DNA of 35,679 nt, taken from the NCBI GenBank assembly GCA_027449865.1, contig DAIDKV010000005.1:1-35679 (forward strand). The letters are read 5' to 3'. Under the pieces are notes generated by a model, which was not told the origin of the DNA, did no database searches, and saw only the letters and a program-made list of their open reading frames with translations. The position numbers were made by a program, and so were the translations under genes. Source of the DNA: Planctomycetales bacterium. GTDB taxonomy: Bacteria; Planctomycetota; Planctomycetia; Isosphaerales; Isosphaeraceae. Every line of letters begins with the position of its first letter. The stretch's first letter is position 1. Shown here piece by piece: positions 7,918-16,501 of this stretch.

Positions 7918-9069
7918 TTATCGGCCCGCGTCCGAATGGCGGTGCAATGATCCGGGCGACTCGCCCGCGCCGGGAAGCTCCGCCGGTCCCATGGCCGCGG
8001 ATAATGGATGCGGAAAGCCCCCTTCGTCCAACTGCCGCCGGACCGTCGCCCAGACACGTTCGGGGTCGAGTTCGGCCATGCATTCCAGGCGCCCGCACCG
8101 CTTGAGCCGGCTCCCGGCGCACCAGACGCCCGTGCGCACGGCGACCGCGAGCGGGCCGTAGGGCCCGGTGCGGCCAGGTCTCGTGCAGGTGTAGATCCCG
8201 ACGACGCCGGCGCCGGCGGCCGCCGCCAGGTGGAGGGGCCCCGTGTCGTTGGACAGGAACACGTCCGCTTCGGCCGCCACGGCGGCCAGCTGCGGCAAGC
8301 TCGTCGCGCCGGCGAGGTCGCGCACGGGCAGCCCGGCCAGCCGGGCAAGGAGGGCCTCGGCCAGGGGGCGGTCCTCGGGGGCACCGACGATGACCAGGCC
8401 CGCGCCGCGTTCCGCGACGGCCAGCCGCGCGACCTCTGCGAAGTGTTCGGGGGGCCACCGCTTCGTCATCCAGCGGGCCCCGGGATTGAGCACGAGCCGC
8501 GGGGAGGGCACCCCCGCCAGCGCCTCGCACGCCCAACGCCGGTCCTCCCCGGTCATGACGGGGCGGAACCGGGGCCGGGAGACGTCCGCCCCCAGGGCCT
8601 CGGCGACCCGCAGGAGACGGTCGACGGCGTGGACCTCCCCTTCGCCGGTCGGTACCCGGTGCGTGTAGAACTGCGGGGCGCCCTCGCGGGCCTCGGCCAG
8701 CCCGACCCGGACCGGGGCGCCGGTGGCGGCGGCCATGATCCCCGAGCGCAAGAGCCCCTGGAGATCGACGGCGACGTCGAACCGGCGACGGCGGAGGCCC
8801 GCGAGGAACCGGCAGGTCGTTGCGACCCCGCCGGGGCTCAGGCGGAGGCGTGCGCGGTCGAAGGGGATGACCTCGTCGAGCTCCGGGTGGCCGTCGAGCA
8901 GCCCGCGCAGGCCCCGGTTGACCACCCAGGCGATGTGGGCGTGGGGCCAGAGCGCACGCAGGGCCGAGAGGACCGGCAGGGCGTGGACCACGTCGCCCAG
9001 CGAGCTGGGTTTGATGAGGCAGACCCGCTCGGGGTGCAGCCCCCGCAAGTAGATCGGAACTATGGGCAT
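7918..9069 (-). CDS. Glycosyltransferase family 9 (heptosyltransferase-like)
   Basis: 383 residues; ATG at 9069 with GAGG seven bases upstream. The N-terminal IKPSSLGDVVHALPVLSALR is the classical GT9 / LPS heptosyltransferase opening. The second Rossmann half shows LNPGARWMTKRWPPEHFAEV, VIVGAPEDRP and FLSNDTGPLHLAAAAG, the donor-nucleotide binding segments. GT9 enzymes transfer heptose or related sugars onto lipid A-core or other surface glycans at the inner face of the membrane. A non-heptose donor is possible. The stop lies 14 bases before the TolC start and the gene follows the GT39-type gene by 80 bases, so all appear co-transcribed. A glycosyltransferase inside a metal efflux operon is unusual. 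Confidence 0.9.
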   Translation of the reverse strand: MPIVPIYLRGLHPERVCLIKPSSLGDVVHALPVLSALRALWPHAHIAWVVNRGLRGLLDGHPELDEVIPFDRARLRLSPGGVATTCRFLAGLRRRRFDVAVDLQGLLRSGIMAAATGAPVRVGLAEAREGAPQFYTHRVPTGEGEVHAVDRLLRVAEALGADVSRPRFRPVMTGEDRRWACEALAGVPSPRLVLNPGARWMTKRWPPEHFAEVARLAVAERGAGLVIVGAPEDRPLAEALLARLAGLPVRDLAGATSLPQLAAVAAEADVFLSNDTGPLHLAAAAGAGVVGIYTCTRPGRTGPYGPLAVAVRTGVWCAGSRLKRCGRLECMAELDPERVWATVRRQLDEGGFPHPLSAAMGPAELPGAGESPGSLHRHSDAGR

Positions 9070-9149
9070 GGTGTACCTCGGACTCCTACGACGCCGGACA
9101 CCCGAACGCCGGGCCCGCCGCGACGTGCGGCGATGGGCCGGCCCTCGGC

Positions 9150-10739
9150 TCAGCGTCTCGCCGCGTCGTACCGGGTCCTTTCAGCCAAGGGGGAGACCGG
9201 GTGTCTCCCCACGGCCAGCCCGCCGGACGTGGCGCCGTAACCGAACGGGAAGGGCTCGATCTGTTGGAGGCAGCGATAGAGGCGGACCGTCCGCACCGTG
9301 GCCCCGCCGCGGCGGACGGGGAATTCGCCGAGCGGCTCGACCCGGCGGAACCAGCGGGCTGCGTCCACCGGCTCGGTCGTGCAGTCGCTCGCCTCGACGA
9401 AGACGGCGTTACGCCCGACCCAGTCCCCGGGCTCGCTCCAGCAGGAGAAGCCCCGGGAGTCCCGGTGATAGCAGGCGACCGGTATCTTTTCCCGGACGGC
9501 GAAGGCGAGCTGGGCGCTGTGCCGCCAGGAGTCGGCGAAGAGGAATGTGCCCGGTGCGTCGAGCAGGCCGCGACGCGCCAGTTCCCGGGCGACCTGGTCC
9601 CAGCCGTAGAGCTCGACGGTCGGGTCGTCCCGGGGCGCGACGAGGCCGAGGAGCCGGCCCCGGCCGTCCTGGAACAGGCCGAATCGGGCTTGCGCCGCGG
9701 TGAGCCCGGCCAGGACGATCGGCACCGCCGCCACGATCGCGAGGCGGCGCCTCCTTCCCGGATCGGCGGCGAGCATCCGCGACCACTCGCGACCCAGGAG
9801 CGGCATCAGGGCCACGAAGCCGATGAGCGGCCAGTGCGGCATGATGTGCCGGAAGGAGGCGACGCCGAGGAACAGGCCGAGGGCCGGCGCCGCCTGGCAG
9901 GCGAAGAACGCCTCGGGCTCGGTCCAGGCCCGAGGCCCGCCCTTGAGGAGGCGATACGAGATCGCGACCAGGGGGAGCCAGATCCAGGGGAAGAGGAACA
10001 GGGCGCCCGTGCCGACGGCCTCCGCCAGCCGTTCCGGCCGGAGCCTGAAGGCGTTCGCGGCCCGGGAACCCTGGAAGGTGAAGGACGCCCAGTGGTGGGC
10101 GGCGTTCCACTCCACGACGGGCAGGAACAGGAGCGCGCCCACCGCGACCGCCAGATAGGGGCCGGGGGCGCGGAGGCACCGCCGGCTGCGGGGCCAGGCG
10201 AGGAGGTAGAGCGCGAACCCGGCCGGCAGGAGGACCGCATGGTATTTGCTGAGCATCGCCCCGCCCCAGGCGAGGCCCACCGCGAACCAGGCGGAGAGGC
10301 TCCGCGGCCTCTCCGCCGCGGCCGCGAGCCGGTCGAGCGTCAGGAGCCAGAAGAAGAGGAGCGGCCCGTCCGGCGCCGCCGTGGCGCCGACCACGAGCCC
10401 GAAATAGCCGGCGGCGTTCAGGGCCAGGGCGGCGAGGAACCCCGCCCGCGGCCCGAAGAATCGGGCCGCGAGCCGGGCCATGAGCCAGGTCGAGCCGGCG
10501 AACAAGAGGAGGAAGCCGGCCCGGAGCGCCAGGGTCGTGGGCGCCGCGTCCCCGAGCGTCAGGCCGATCTTCCCGACCAGCGCCACCATCGGCGGGTGGT
10601 CGAAATAGCTCCAGTCGGGGTGCCGCGCGTAGAGGTAATAGTAAGCCTCGTTCGTGACCGGCCCCAGGATTGCCGCCCAGGCGAGGCGGAGCAGGCCGGA
10701 AACCGCGATCAATACCCAGAGCGCTTTCCTCGCCGTCAT
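9150..10739 (-). CDS. GT39/ArnT-like membrane glycosyltransferase (lipid-linked sugar donor)
   Basis: 529 residues with about 10-12 hydrophobic segments. The first periplasmic loop has TNEAYYYLYARHPDWSYFDH followed by PPMVAL, the hallmark of PMT/ArnT-type GT-C enzymes; the usual DE pair reads NE here (Asn30, Glu31), with the DHPP turn at about 47-50. The C-terminal third is a soluble domain of about 150 residues with several Cys and an FADSWRHSAQLAF segment. Such enzymes move a sugar from a polyprenyl-phosphate carrier onto lipid A, protein or glycan on the outer face of the membrane. The ATG at 10739 overlaps the stop of the preceding 84-aa gene (ATGA), implying coupled translation. The acceptor is unknown; the position in an efflux operon suggests envelope modification. 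Confidence 0.88.
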   Translation of the reverse strand: MTARKALWVLIAVSGLLRLAWAAILGPVTNEAYYYLYARHPDWSYFDHPPMVALVGKIGLTLGDAAPTTLALRAGFLLLFAGSTWLMARLAARFFGPRAGFLAALALNAAGYFGLVVGATAAPDGPLLFFWLLTLDRLAAAAERPRSLSAWFAVGLAWGGAMLSKYHAVLLPAGFALYLLAWPRSRRCLRAPGPYLAVAVGALLFLPVVEWNAAHHWASFTFQGSRAANAFRLRPERLAEAVGTGALFLFPWIWLPLVAISYRLLKGGPRAWTEPEAFFACQAAPALGLFLGVASFRHIMPHWPLIGFVALMPLLGREWSRMLAADPGRRRRLAIVAAVPIVLAGLTAAQARFGLFQDGRGRLLGLVAPRDDPTVELYGWDQVARELARRGLLDAPGTFLFADSWRHSAQLAFAVREKIPVACYHRDSRGFSCWSEPGDWVGRNAVFVEASDCTTEPVDAARWFRRVEPLGEFPVRRGGATVRTVRLYRCLQQIEPFPFGYGATSGGLAVGRHPVSPLAERTRYDAARR

Positions 10740-10990
10740 CTTGGGCCTCCTTGCCCGCGGGCCGCTTCCGGATCTCTGACCTCGAACTCACATTCCTGGA
10801 CCTCGCCCCGGGCGGTCCTCCGGGTCGACAGCAGGCGGACGAGCAGGAACCGCCCCCCTTCGGTTCGGAACTGACCCTCGTCGAGCATCTCCCTGGGGTG
10901 CCCCATCGTCGGAGGCGCGACACGGCCCGGCGCGGCGGGGTCCGGGCCCCGATAGGCGTACCAGGCGAATCCCACGACCGTCCGGCCCAT
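10736..10990 (-). CDS. Small protein of unknown function (84 aa)
   Basis: Starts at the ATG at 10990 with GGAGG eight bases upstream and ends in a four-base overlap with the GT39-type start, so it is very likely translated. No signal peptide and no membrane segment. The N terminus reads TVVGFAWYAYRGP, followed by a polar, Arg/Glu-rich body with a beta-like stretch GGRFLLVRLLS and ending VQECEFEVRDPEA. It has one Cys. No family recognised. Its coupling to the glycosyltransferase suggests an accessory role there, but this is inference. Confidence 0.6.
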   Translation of the reverse strand: MGRTVVGFAWYAYRGPDPAAPGRVAPPTMGHPREMLDEGQFRTEGGRFLLVRLLSTRRTARGEVQECEFEVRDPEAARGQGGPR

Positions 10991-11003
10991 GCCCGCGCCT
11001 CCT

Positions 11004-11219
11004 TCAGGCGTCGATCGCCAGGACCTCGGACGGGTGGGGGATGCCGCGCCCCGAGCGGTGCTCGAGCCGCTTCACCTTCCCGCGCAGGTGCATCACCTCG
11101 TCGCGTAAGTCCCGCACCTCGTCCAGCAGCTGCAAGACGGTGCCGGCGAGCGACTCGTCCTCGATCACTTCGAAGCCGGCTTCGTCGCGAGCCGGCGGCG
11201 TTTGTTGGTTCTGAGACAT
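11004..11219 (-). CDS. Small coiled-coil protein of unknown function (71 aa)
   Basis: ATG at 11219 is preceded by GGAGG with six bases of spacing; an in-frame ATG at 11252 has no comparable signal. The centre (LQLLDEVRDLRDEVMHLRGK followed by VKRLEH) has a clear heptad pattern and should form a coiled coil of about 30 residues. The N terminus is acidic and the C terminus short and proline-containing. No transmembrane segment. It begins 38 bases after the czcA stop and ends 13 bases before the next start, so it belongs to the operon. A role as an oligomerising adaptor or regulator is possible; no family was recognised. Confidence 0.62.
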   Translation of the reverse strand: MSQNQQTPPARDEAGFEVIEDESLAGTVLQLLDEVRDLRDEVMHLRGKVKRLEHRSGRGIPHPSEVLAIDA

Positions 11220-11257
11220 CACCATCCTCCAAGAATCTGGGGAAACATCCATGAACG

Positions 11258-14200
11258 TCAGACCTTTAGCAGTTCGCCGGGCACGGCTACGGCCCCGTTC
11301 CCCTCGTGGCGGGCGTCCTCGCGGGCCACGTCCTCCCGCTCGGGGCCCTTGCCGAAGAGGAGGTAGAGGACGGGCAGGGCCAGCATGGTGAGGAACGTGT
11401 CGCAGACCATGCCGAAGAAGACGACGGTGGCCAGCGGCCGCTGCACCTCGGCCCCGATGCCGGTCGAGAGCATCATGGGCACGAAGCCGAGGGCCGCGAC
11501 GGTGCCGGTCATGAGCACCGGCCGGAGCCGCGCCAGCCGCGCCTGCTCGATCGCCTCCCGCTTCGGGACCCCGTGCGCCATCCGGTCGCGGATGTAGCTG
11601 ACGAGGATCAGCCCCTCGAGCATCGACGCCCCCGCCAGCGCCACGAACCCCACCCCGGCCGAGATGGTGAACGGCAGGCCGCGAATCCACAGGCCGAGGA
11701 CCCCGCCCACCCGGGCGAAGAGGACGCCGCTGAAGATCATCAGCGCGTCGCGGAAGGAGTGGAACGTGAGGTAGAGCAGGCTCAGGATGAGCGCCAGCGC
11801 CAGCGGCACGACGATCAGGAGCCGCCGCTCGGCGCGCTTCAGGTGCTCGAACTGCCCGCCCCACTCGATGTGATAGCCGGCGTCCAGCTTCACCCCGGCC
11901 TTGACCCGGGCCTGGGCCTCCTCGACGAACGAGCCCAGGTCCCGGCCGCGGACGTTGGACTGGACGACGATCCGCCGCTGGCCCCATTCGCGCTGGATGG
12001 TCGACGGCCCGGTGACCTCCTCCAGGCGGGCGAGCTGCGTGAGCGGCAGCCGCTGGCCGGAGGCGGTCGCGACCAGAACCTGGCCCAGGGCGGCGGGATT
12101 CTGGCGATAGTCCTCGGAGAGCCTGACCACGAGCGGGAAGCGCATCCCGGGCTCGAGGACCTCGCCGACGGGGAGGGCGCCCGCGGCCTTCACGGCGTCG
12201 AGCACCTGCCGGGCGGAGACGCCGTAGCGGGAGAGGGCCTGCCAGTCGACCGCCACGCGGAGCACCGGCTGGCCGGTGATCTGCTCGAGGCTCACATCCG
12301 CGGCGCCGGGGACCTGGAGCATGATCCGCAGGATGTCCTCGCCCTTCTCCTTGAGGACGGCCAGGTCGTCGCCGTAGAGCATGATCCCGAGATCGGCGCG
12401 GATGCCCGAGACCATCTCGTTGATCCGCATCTCGATCGGCTGGGTGTAGGCCGCCCGCATCCCCGGCAGCGTCTCGGTGACCTCGGCCATCTCCTTGACC
12501 AGCTCGTCCTGGCTCTTCGCCCGCGTCCAGCCGCCCTCGGGCTTCTGCGTGACGTAGCGCCACCAGGCGGCCGGGCTGCTCGCAATCGCCGGCCGCGCGA
12601 TCGGGTAGCGGCCCTCGCGGGGCTTGAGCGTGATGAAGATGTCGCCGACCTCCAGGCCCATCGGGTCGGTCGCGACCTCCGGCGTCCCGACCCGGCTCCA
12701 GATGTTCTCGATCTCGTCGGGGAACTCGCGCTTGAGCATCCGCTCGATCCGCGTTCCGTAGCGCAGCGACTCCTCCAGGCTCACCCCGGCGAGCCGCACC
12801 GTGTTGATCACGATCGTCCCCTCGTTCAGCCGGGGGACGAACTCCGAGCCGAGCGACAGGCCGAGGATGGTGGTGGCCACCGTGATGGCGCCGACGAAGA
12901 CCAGGGTCGGCCAGGGGAAGCGCAAGCCCAGCCGCAGGATCGGCTGGAAAAGCAGGTGCGCCAGCCGGTCGACGAGCGTCTCCTTCTCGGAGATCTTGCG
13001 GGGCAGCGCGAAGGAGGCCAAAACCGGCATGAGCGTCAGCGACATCACCATCGAGCCCAGCAGCGCGAAGATGACCGTCAGGGCCATCGGCCGGAAGAGC
13101 TTGCCCTCGACCCCCTCGAGCGTGAGGATCGGCAGGTAGACGATCATGATGATGAGCTCGCCGAACATCGTCGGCTTCCTCACCTCGACGGCGGCGTCGC
13201 GCACCACATCGAGCTTCTTCCGGGCCGTGCCGTCATGCGCGATGTGCCGGACGCAGTTCTCGACCATGACGACCGAGCTGTCGACCACCAGTCCGAAGTC
13301 GATGGCGCCCAGGCTCATGAGGCTGCCGGCGATGCCGATCCGCTCCATCATCGTGACGGCGAACAGCATGGAGAGCGGGATGGCGGAGGCCACGATCAGC
13401 CCGGCGCGGAAGTTCCCGAGGAAGGCGAACAGCACGGCGATGACGAGGACCGCGCCCTCGAAGAGGTTCTTCTCGACCGTGTGCAGCACCTGGTCCACGA
13501 GATGGGTCCGCTCGTAGACTTCCGCGATCTCCACCCCCTTGGGTAGGGCGGAGCGGACGTCCTGCATGGCCTTGTCGAGGCCCATGGTGACCTCGCGGCT
13601 GTTCTCGCCCATCCGCATGAAGGCCAGCCCCAGCACCGCCTCGCCCTTACCCTCGGCGGTCACCCCGCCGCGGCGGATCACGTGGCCGACAGCGACCTCG
13701 GCCACGTCGCGGACGCGGACCGGCACCCCGTTATGCGCGGCGATGACGACGCCGGCGATCGCGTCCGTCGTGGCGACGCGGCCCACCCCCTGGACCAGGC
13801 TCGCCTCGCCCGCCTCGGTGACGTAGCCGCCGCCGACATTGGCGTTGTTCTCGCGTAACGCCCCGGTTACGTCGTCGAGCGTGAGCTTGTACTTGGCGAG
13901 CTTCACCGGGTCGACCCGGGCCTCGAACTGCTTGGCCGTCCCCCCCCAGGCGTTGATCTCGGCCACGCCCGGCACGCGCCGGAGTCGCGGGCGGATCACC
14001 CAGTCCTGGAATGTCCTGAGCTCGGTCAGCCCGACCTTAGGATCCGAACTCGTAAGCAGGTAGTGGTAGATCTCGCCCAGTCCGGTCGCCACCGGGCCCA
14101 TCTCGGGCTTGGCGATCCCCTCCGGGAGCTGCGCCTCACCGAGCCGCTCGTTGACCTGCTGGCGGGCGAAGTAGATGTCGGTGCCGTCCTCGAACGTGGC

Positions 14201-14482
14201 GACGACCTGCGAGAGCCCGAATTTCGAGATCGAGCGGACCTGCTCGAGGCCCTTGAGGCCACCCAGCGCCATCTCCACCGGGAAGGTGATCTGCCGCTCG
14301 ACCTCTTCGGGCCCGAGTTCCGGGGCCACCGTGTTGATCTGGATCTGGACCGGGGTCGTGTCCGGAAAGGCGTCGAGCGGCAGGCGCCCGGCCGCCCGGA
14401 CCCCGAGCGCGACGAGGATTCCCGCCAGGAGCAGGATGACGAAGCGGTTCTTCAGGCTGAAGCCGATGAGCGCGTTGAGCAT
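11258..14482 (-). CDS. czcA: HME-family RND metal efflux pump, CzcA type (operon 1)
   Basis: 1074 residues from the ATG at 14482, which has a GGAGGG ribosome site; the frame is open 15 codons further but without one. Typical RND layout: TM1, a large periplasmic domain, TM2-TM7, a second periplasmic domain, TM8-TM12. Within TM4 the proton-relay acids of CzcA are conserved: Asp395, Asp401 and Glu408 in IDFGLVVDSSVVMVENC, with the same spacing as D402/D408/E415 of Cupriavidus CzcA. The second pore-domain segment PIEMRINEMVSGIRADLG matches CzcA/NccA rather than CusA. This supports proton-driven export of divalent cations (Co, Zn, Cd or Ni), not Cu(I). The start follows the czcB stop by 22 bases. 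The exact metal cannot be read from sequence. Confidence 0.95.
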   Translation of the reverse strand: MLNALIGFSLKNRFVILLLAGILVALGVRAAGRLPLDAFPDTTPVQIQINTVAPELGPEEVERQITFPVEMALGGLKGLEQVRSISKFGLSQVVATFEDGTDIYFARQQVNERLGEAQLPEGIAKPEMGPVATGLGEIYHYLLTSSDPKVGLTELRTFQDWVIRPRLRRVPGVAEINAWGGTAKQFEARVDPVKLAKYKLTLDDVTGALRENNANVGGGYVTEAGEASLVQGVGRVATTDAIAGVVIAAHNGVPVRVRDVAEVAVGHVIRRGGVTAEGKGEAVLGLAFMRMGENSREVTMGLDKAMQDVRSALPKGVEIAEVYERTHLVDQVLHTVEKNLFEGAVLVIAVLFAFLGNFRAGLIVASAIPLSMLFAVTMMERIGIAGSLMSLGAIDFGLVVDSSVVMVENCVRHIAHDGTARKKLDVVRDAAVEVRKPTMFGELIIMIVYLPILTLEGVEGKLFRPMALTVIFALLGSMVMSLTLMPVLASFALPRKISEKETLVDRLAHLLFQPILRLGLRFPWPTLVFVGAITVATTILGLSLGSEFVPRLNEGTIVINTVRLAGVSLEESLRYGTRIERMLKREFPDEIENIWSRVGTPEVATDPMGLEVGDIFITLKPREGRYPIARPAIASSPAAWWRYVTQKPEGGWTRAKSQDELVKEMAEVTETLPGMRAAYTQPIEMRINEMVSGIRADLGIMLYGDDLAVLKEKGEDILRIMLQVPGAADVSLEQITGQPVLRVAVDWQALSRYGVSARQVLDAVKAAGALPVGEVLEPGMRFPLVVRLSEDYRQNPAALGQVLVATASGQRLPLTQLARLEEVTGPSTIQREWGQRRIVVQSNVRGRDLGSFVEEAQARVKAGVKLDAGYHIEWGGQFEHLKRAERRLLIVVPLALALILSLLYLTFHSFRDALMIFSGVLFARVGGVLGLWIRGLPFTISAGVGFVALAGASMLEGLILVSYIRDRMAHGVPKREAIEQARLARLRPVLMTGTVAALGFVPMMLSTGIGAEVQRPLATVVFFGMVCDTFLTMLALPVLYLLFGKGPEREDVAREDARHEGNGAVAVPGELLKV

Positions 14483-14504
14483 GGCAAGCCCTCCTTCGGG
14501 CCGT

Positions 14505-15968
14505 TCAGTCGTCGGTGCAGCCGGCACCGAGGGCGTCCTTCATGGTCTCGGTCTTCAGGAAGAAGGCCCCGGTGGTGACGACCCTCTGACCGGCCGAGAG
14601 CCCCGCGGCCACCTCGACCCGGTCGCCCCGGGCGGAGGGGCGGACCCGGACCCGCTGGGGGTGATACGTCCCGCCGGCCAGGGCCACGAACACCAGGTGG
14701 TCCTGGTAGCGGCGCTGGACCGCGCCCCGCGGGACGACCACCGCCTCGTGCTCGTCGCCGAGCTTGACCTCGGCCCGGCCGAACTGGTGGGCGCGCAGGC
14801 GCCCGTCCGGGTTGGCCAGCTCCGCCCGGACGCGGGTGGTGCGGGTCTGCGGGTCCACTTCCGTCCCGACCCAGGTGACCTTGCCCTCGAAGGCGGGAAC
14901 CTTCGCGTCCGGGTTCGCGCCCGAGATGGCGAAGGTCACCGCCTGGCCGGCCTTCACCGTGTCGATGTCGGCCTCGTAGACGTCGATCCAGAGCCACATG
15001 GAGCGGGTGTCGGCGAGGGCGTAGATCTGGGTGGTGGGCTCGACCGCCTCGCCCGGCACGGCCTGGAACGCCACGACGGTGCCGCCGATCGGTGCGGTGA
15101 TCTCCAGCAGGCTCGAAGTGTCCTGGGACTTGGCGAGCCGGGCCAGGGCCGCGTCGTCGAAGCGCAGGTTCTTGAGCCGCTGCGCCGCCTCGCGCGAGGT
15201 GGCCTGCGCCTCGGCCAGCGCCGTTCGCGACTCGAGCTCCTGCCGGGCGGCCACCGAGCCGGTGGCGGCGAGGCCCTTGGTCCGGTCATACGTCGCCTGG
15301 GCGAGCTCGACCGTGGCCCGAGCGGAGAGATAGCGGGCCTTCGCGGCGCCGACCTCCGCCGAATCGACCACCGCGAGTACCTCGCCCTTGCGGACCGCGG
15401 CGCCGAGGTCGGCCTTCACTTCGCTCAGGAATCCGGGGACGCGCGGCCGGATCTCCGCGTAGCGCCGCGCGTCGTAGGCCGCCTCGGCGTTGGCCCGGAG
15501 GGTGGGGGCCCGCTTCTCCGTCGTGGCGGGGGCGGTCTCGATCCCGATGTCCTCGGCCATCGCGGCCGAGGCGAGCTTCACGTCGGGCACCTCGCCCGGC
15601 GCCGCCGAGGCGGCGGGGTTGGTGCCGCACTTCTCGCAGAAATGCTTCGGCAGGCCGTGGCCCTTCGGGCACATCTCGATGTCGTATTTCTCCTTGAGCT
15701 CCGGGTGGCAGAGCGTGCAGATGTCCTCGGGGATGTTGCCGTGCTCCTTGCAGAGCGTCAGGCTCGATTTCAGCTCCTTGTGGCACAGCGTGCAGAACTT
15801 CTCCGGGACCCCGTGCTCCTTGCACTGAAGGGCGGTCTCGGACGTCCCGCCCCCGGCCCGCGGGCGGGCCCAGGCGGGCATGAGGTCGGGGCGCAGGACG
15901 GCGACGCCGAGGCCCGCGGCGGCGGCGACGCCGGCCGCGATCAAGAGGCCAGAAACGACGCGTTTCAT
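14505..15968 (-). CDS. czcB: CzcB-type periplasmic adaptor with an N-terminal Cys/His-repeat domain (operon 1)
   Basis: 487 residues from the ATG at 15968 (AGGAA eight bases upstream). A signal anchor at about 4-26 is followed at 49-114 by three imperfect repeats with the pattern C-x2/3-H-G-x-P-x-x-x-C-x-x-C: Cys49/His52/Cys59/Cys62, Cys73/His76/Cys84/Cys87 and Cys100/His104/Cys111/Cys114. The first two end in CTLCH. Then come the usual lipoyl halves, a helical hairpin of moderate length (about 255-340), beta-barrel and membrane-proximal domains ending near GAFFLKTETMKDALG. It links CzcA to the outer-membrane channel. The repeats probably capture metal for delivery to the pump; CTLCH also fits a c-type haem site, so haem binding cannot be excluded. 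It follows the CzcI-like gene by 182 bases. Confidence 0.93.
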   Translation of the reverse strand: MKRVVSGLLIAAGVAAAAGLGVAVLRPDLMPAWARPRAGGGTSETALQCKEHGVPEKFCTLCHKELKSSLTLCKEHGNIPEDICTLCHPELKEKYDIEMCPKGHGLPKHFCEKCGTNPAASAAPGEVPDVKLASAAMAEDIGIETAPATTEKRAPTLRANAEAAYDARRYAEIRPRVPGFLSEVKADLGAAVRKGEVLAVVDSAEVGAAKARYLSARATVELAQATYDRTKGLAATGSVAARQELESRTALAEAQATSREAAQRLKNLRFDDAALARLAKSQDTSSLLEITAPIGGTVVAFQAVPGEAVEPTTQIYALADTRSMWLWIDVYEADIDTVKAGQAVTFAISGANPDAKVPAFEGKVTWVGTEVDPQTRTTRVRAELANPDGRLRAHQFGRAEVKLGDEHEAVVVPRGAVQRRYQDHLVFVALAGGTYHPQRVRVRPSARGDRVEVAAGLSAGQRVVTTGAFFLKTETMKDALGAGCTDD

Positions 15969-16150
15969 GGGTTCGTTCCTTGATGCAGGGATGTGGAGCC
16001 GCAATGCCGCCCGGGGCGCCAAACGGCGATGGTCGCCGAGGCGCAAAGGCATGCATGCGAGCGGATTACGGAGGATTTGATTGGCCCCGGGACGGGGCGA
16101 GGGACGTGCACAGCCCCTTCAGGAGGAAGGGTTGCGAGCGGCGGGGCGGA

Positions 16151-16501
16151 TCAGCAGCGGAAGTTCTGGAGGAGCGCGCGCAGTGTCCCGGCATCGCCGG
16201 GTGACGCTGGGGAGGGGAGGGCGCTACTCGACTGGCCCTCGGCTTGCGGGGGCAAGCCCAGGGGATCGAGTGCCCAGAGCTCGGGGAGCGGCTGGCCTAC
16301 CGCATCGGGGACGGGCAGCGGTACCTGATCAGCCTGGACCGCCCCGGCGGTGATGCAGGACACCCCGTCGTCCGGGCAGGGCACCGGGACGTTGCGTCCA
16401 TCCTCATTCAACTCGGCGCAGCATCCCGACTCGACCGCCCGGCAGAGGATCGGGCAGGCAGAGAGGATGCCGACCAGGAAGAAGACGAGGATCGATCGCA
16501 A
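16151..16501 (-). CDS. Small exported Cys-rich protein, CzcI-like leader of operon 1
   Basis: The reading frame is open from a GTG at 16531, but a TTG at 16501 preceded by GAGG at six bases gives 116 residues that align from residue 1 with the protein at 34935-35288: MRSILVFFLVGILSACPILC versus MRTLISTLLACLILACPFLC. A hydrophobic signal segment ends in LSAC, a possible lipobox, with Cys16 and Cys20. Further Cys are at 27, 28, 42 and 49, in the pattern PVPCPDD...SCI-x-x-GAVQ. The C terminus is LRALLQNFRC. The middle is Pro-rich. It heads the czcBA operon. By position, size, export signal and Cys content it resembles CzcI of Cupriavidus, but residue similarity to CzcI is not evident, so a new family is likely. 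Confidence 0.72.
   Translation of the reverse strand: MRSILVFFLVGILSACPILCRAVESGCCAELNEDGRNVPVPCPDDGVSCITAGAVQADQVPLPVPDAVGQPLPELWALDPLGLPPQAEGQSSSALPSPASPGDAGTLRALLQNFRC

Noticed and set aside
7904-8536. Upstream extension of the TolC-type frame over the GT9 gene
   Set aside because: No signal peptide at that start, full overlap with a conserved GT9 gene, and a good ribosome site at 7903 gives a normal signal peptide.
11306-13546. 746-residue open frame on plus opposite czcA of operon 1
   Set aside because: Composition is a Gly/Arg/Asp/His-rich shadow of the high-GC czcA frame; no domain, no ribosome site, and the minus strand has a clear family match.
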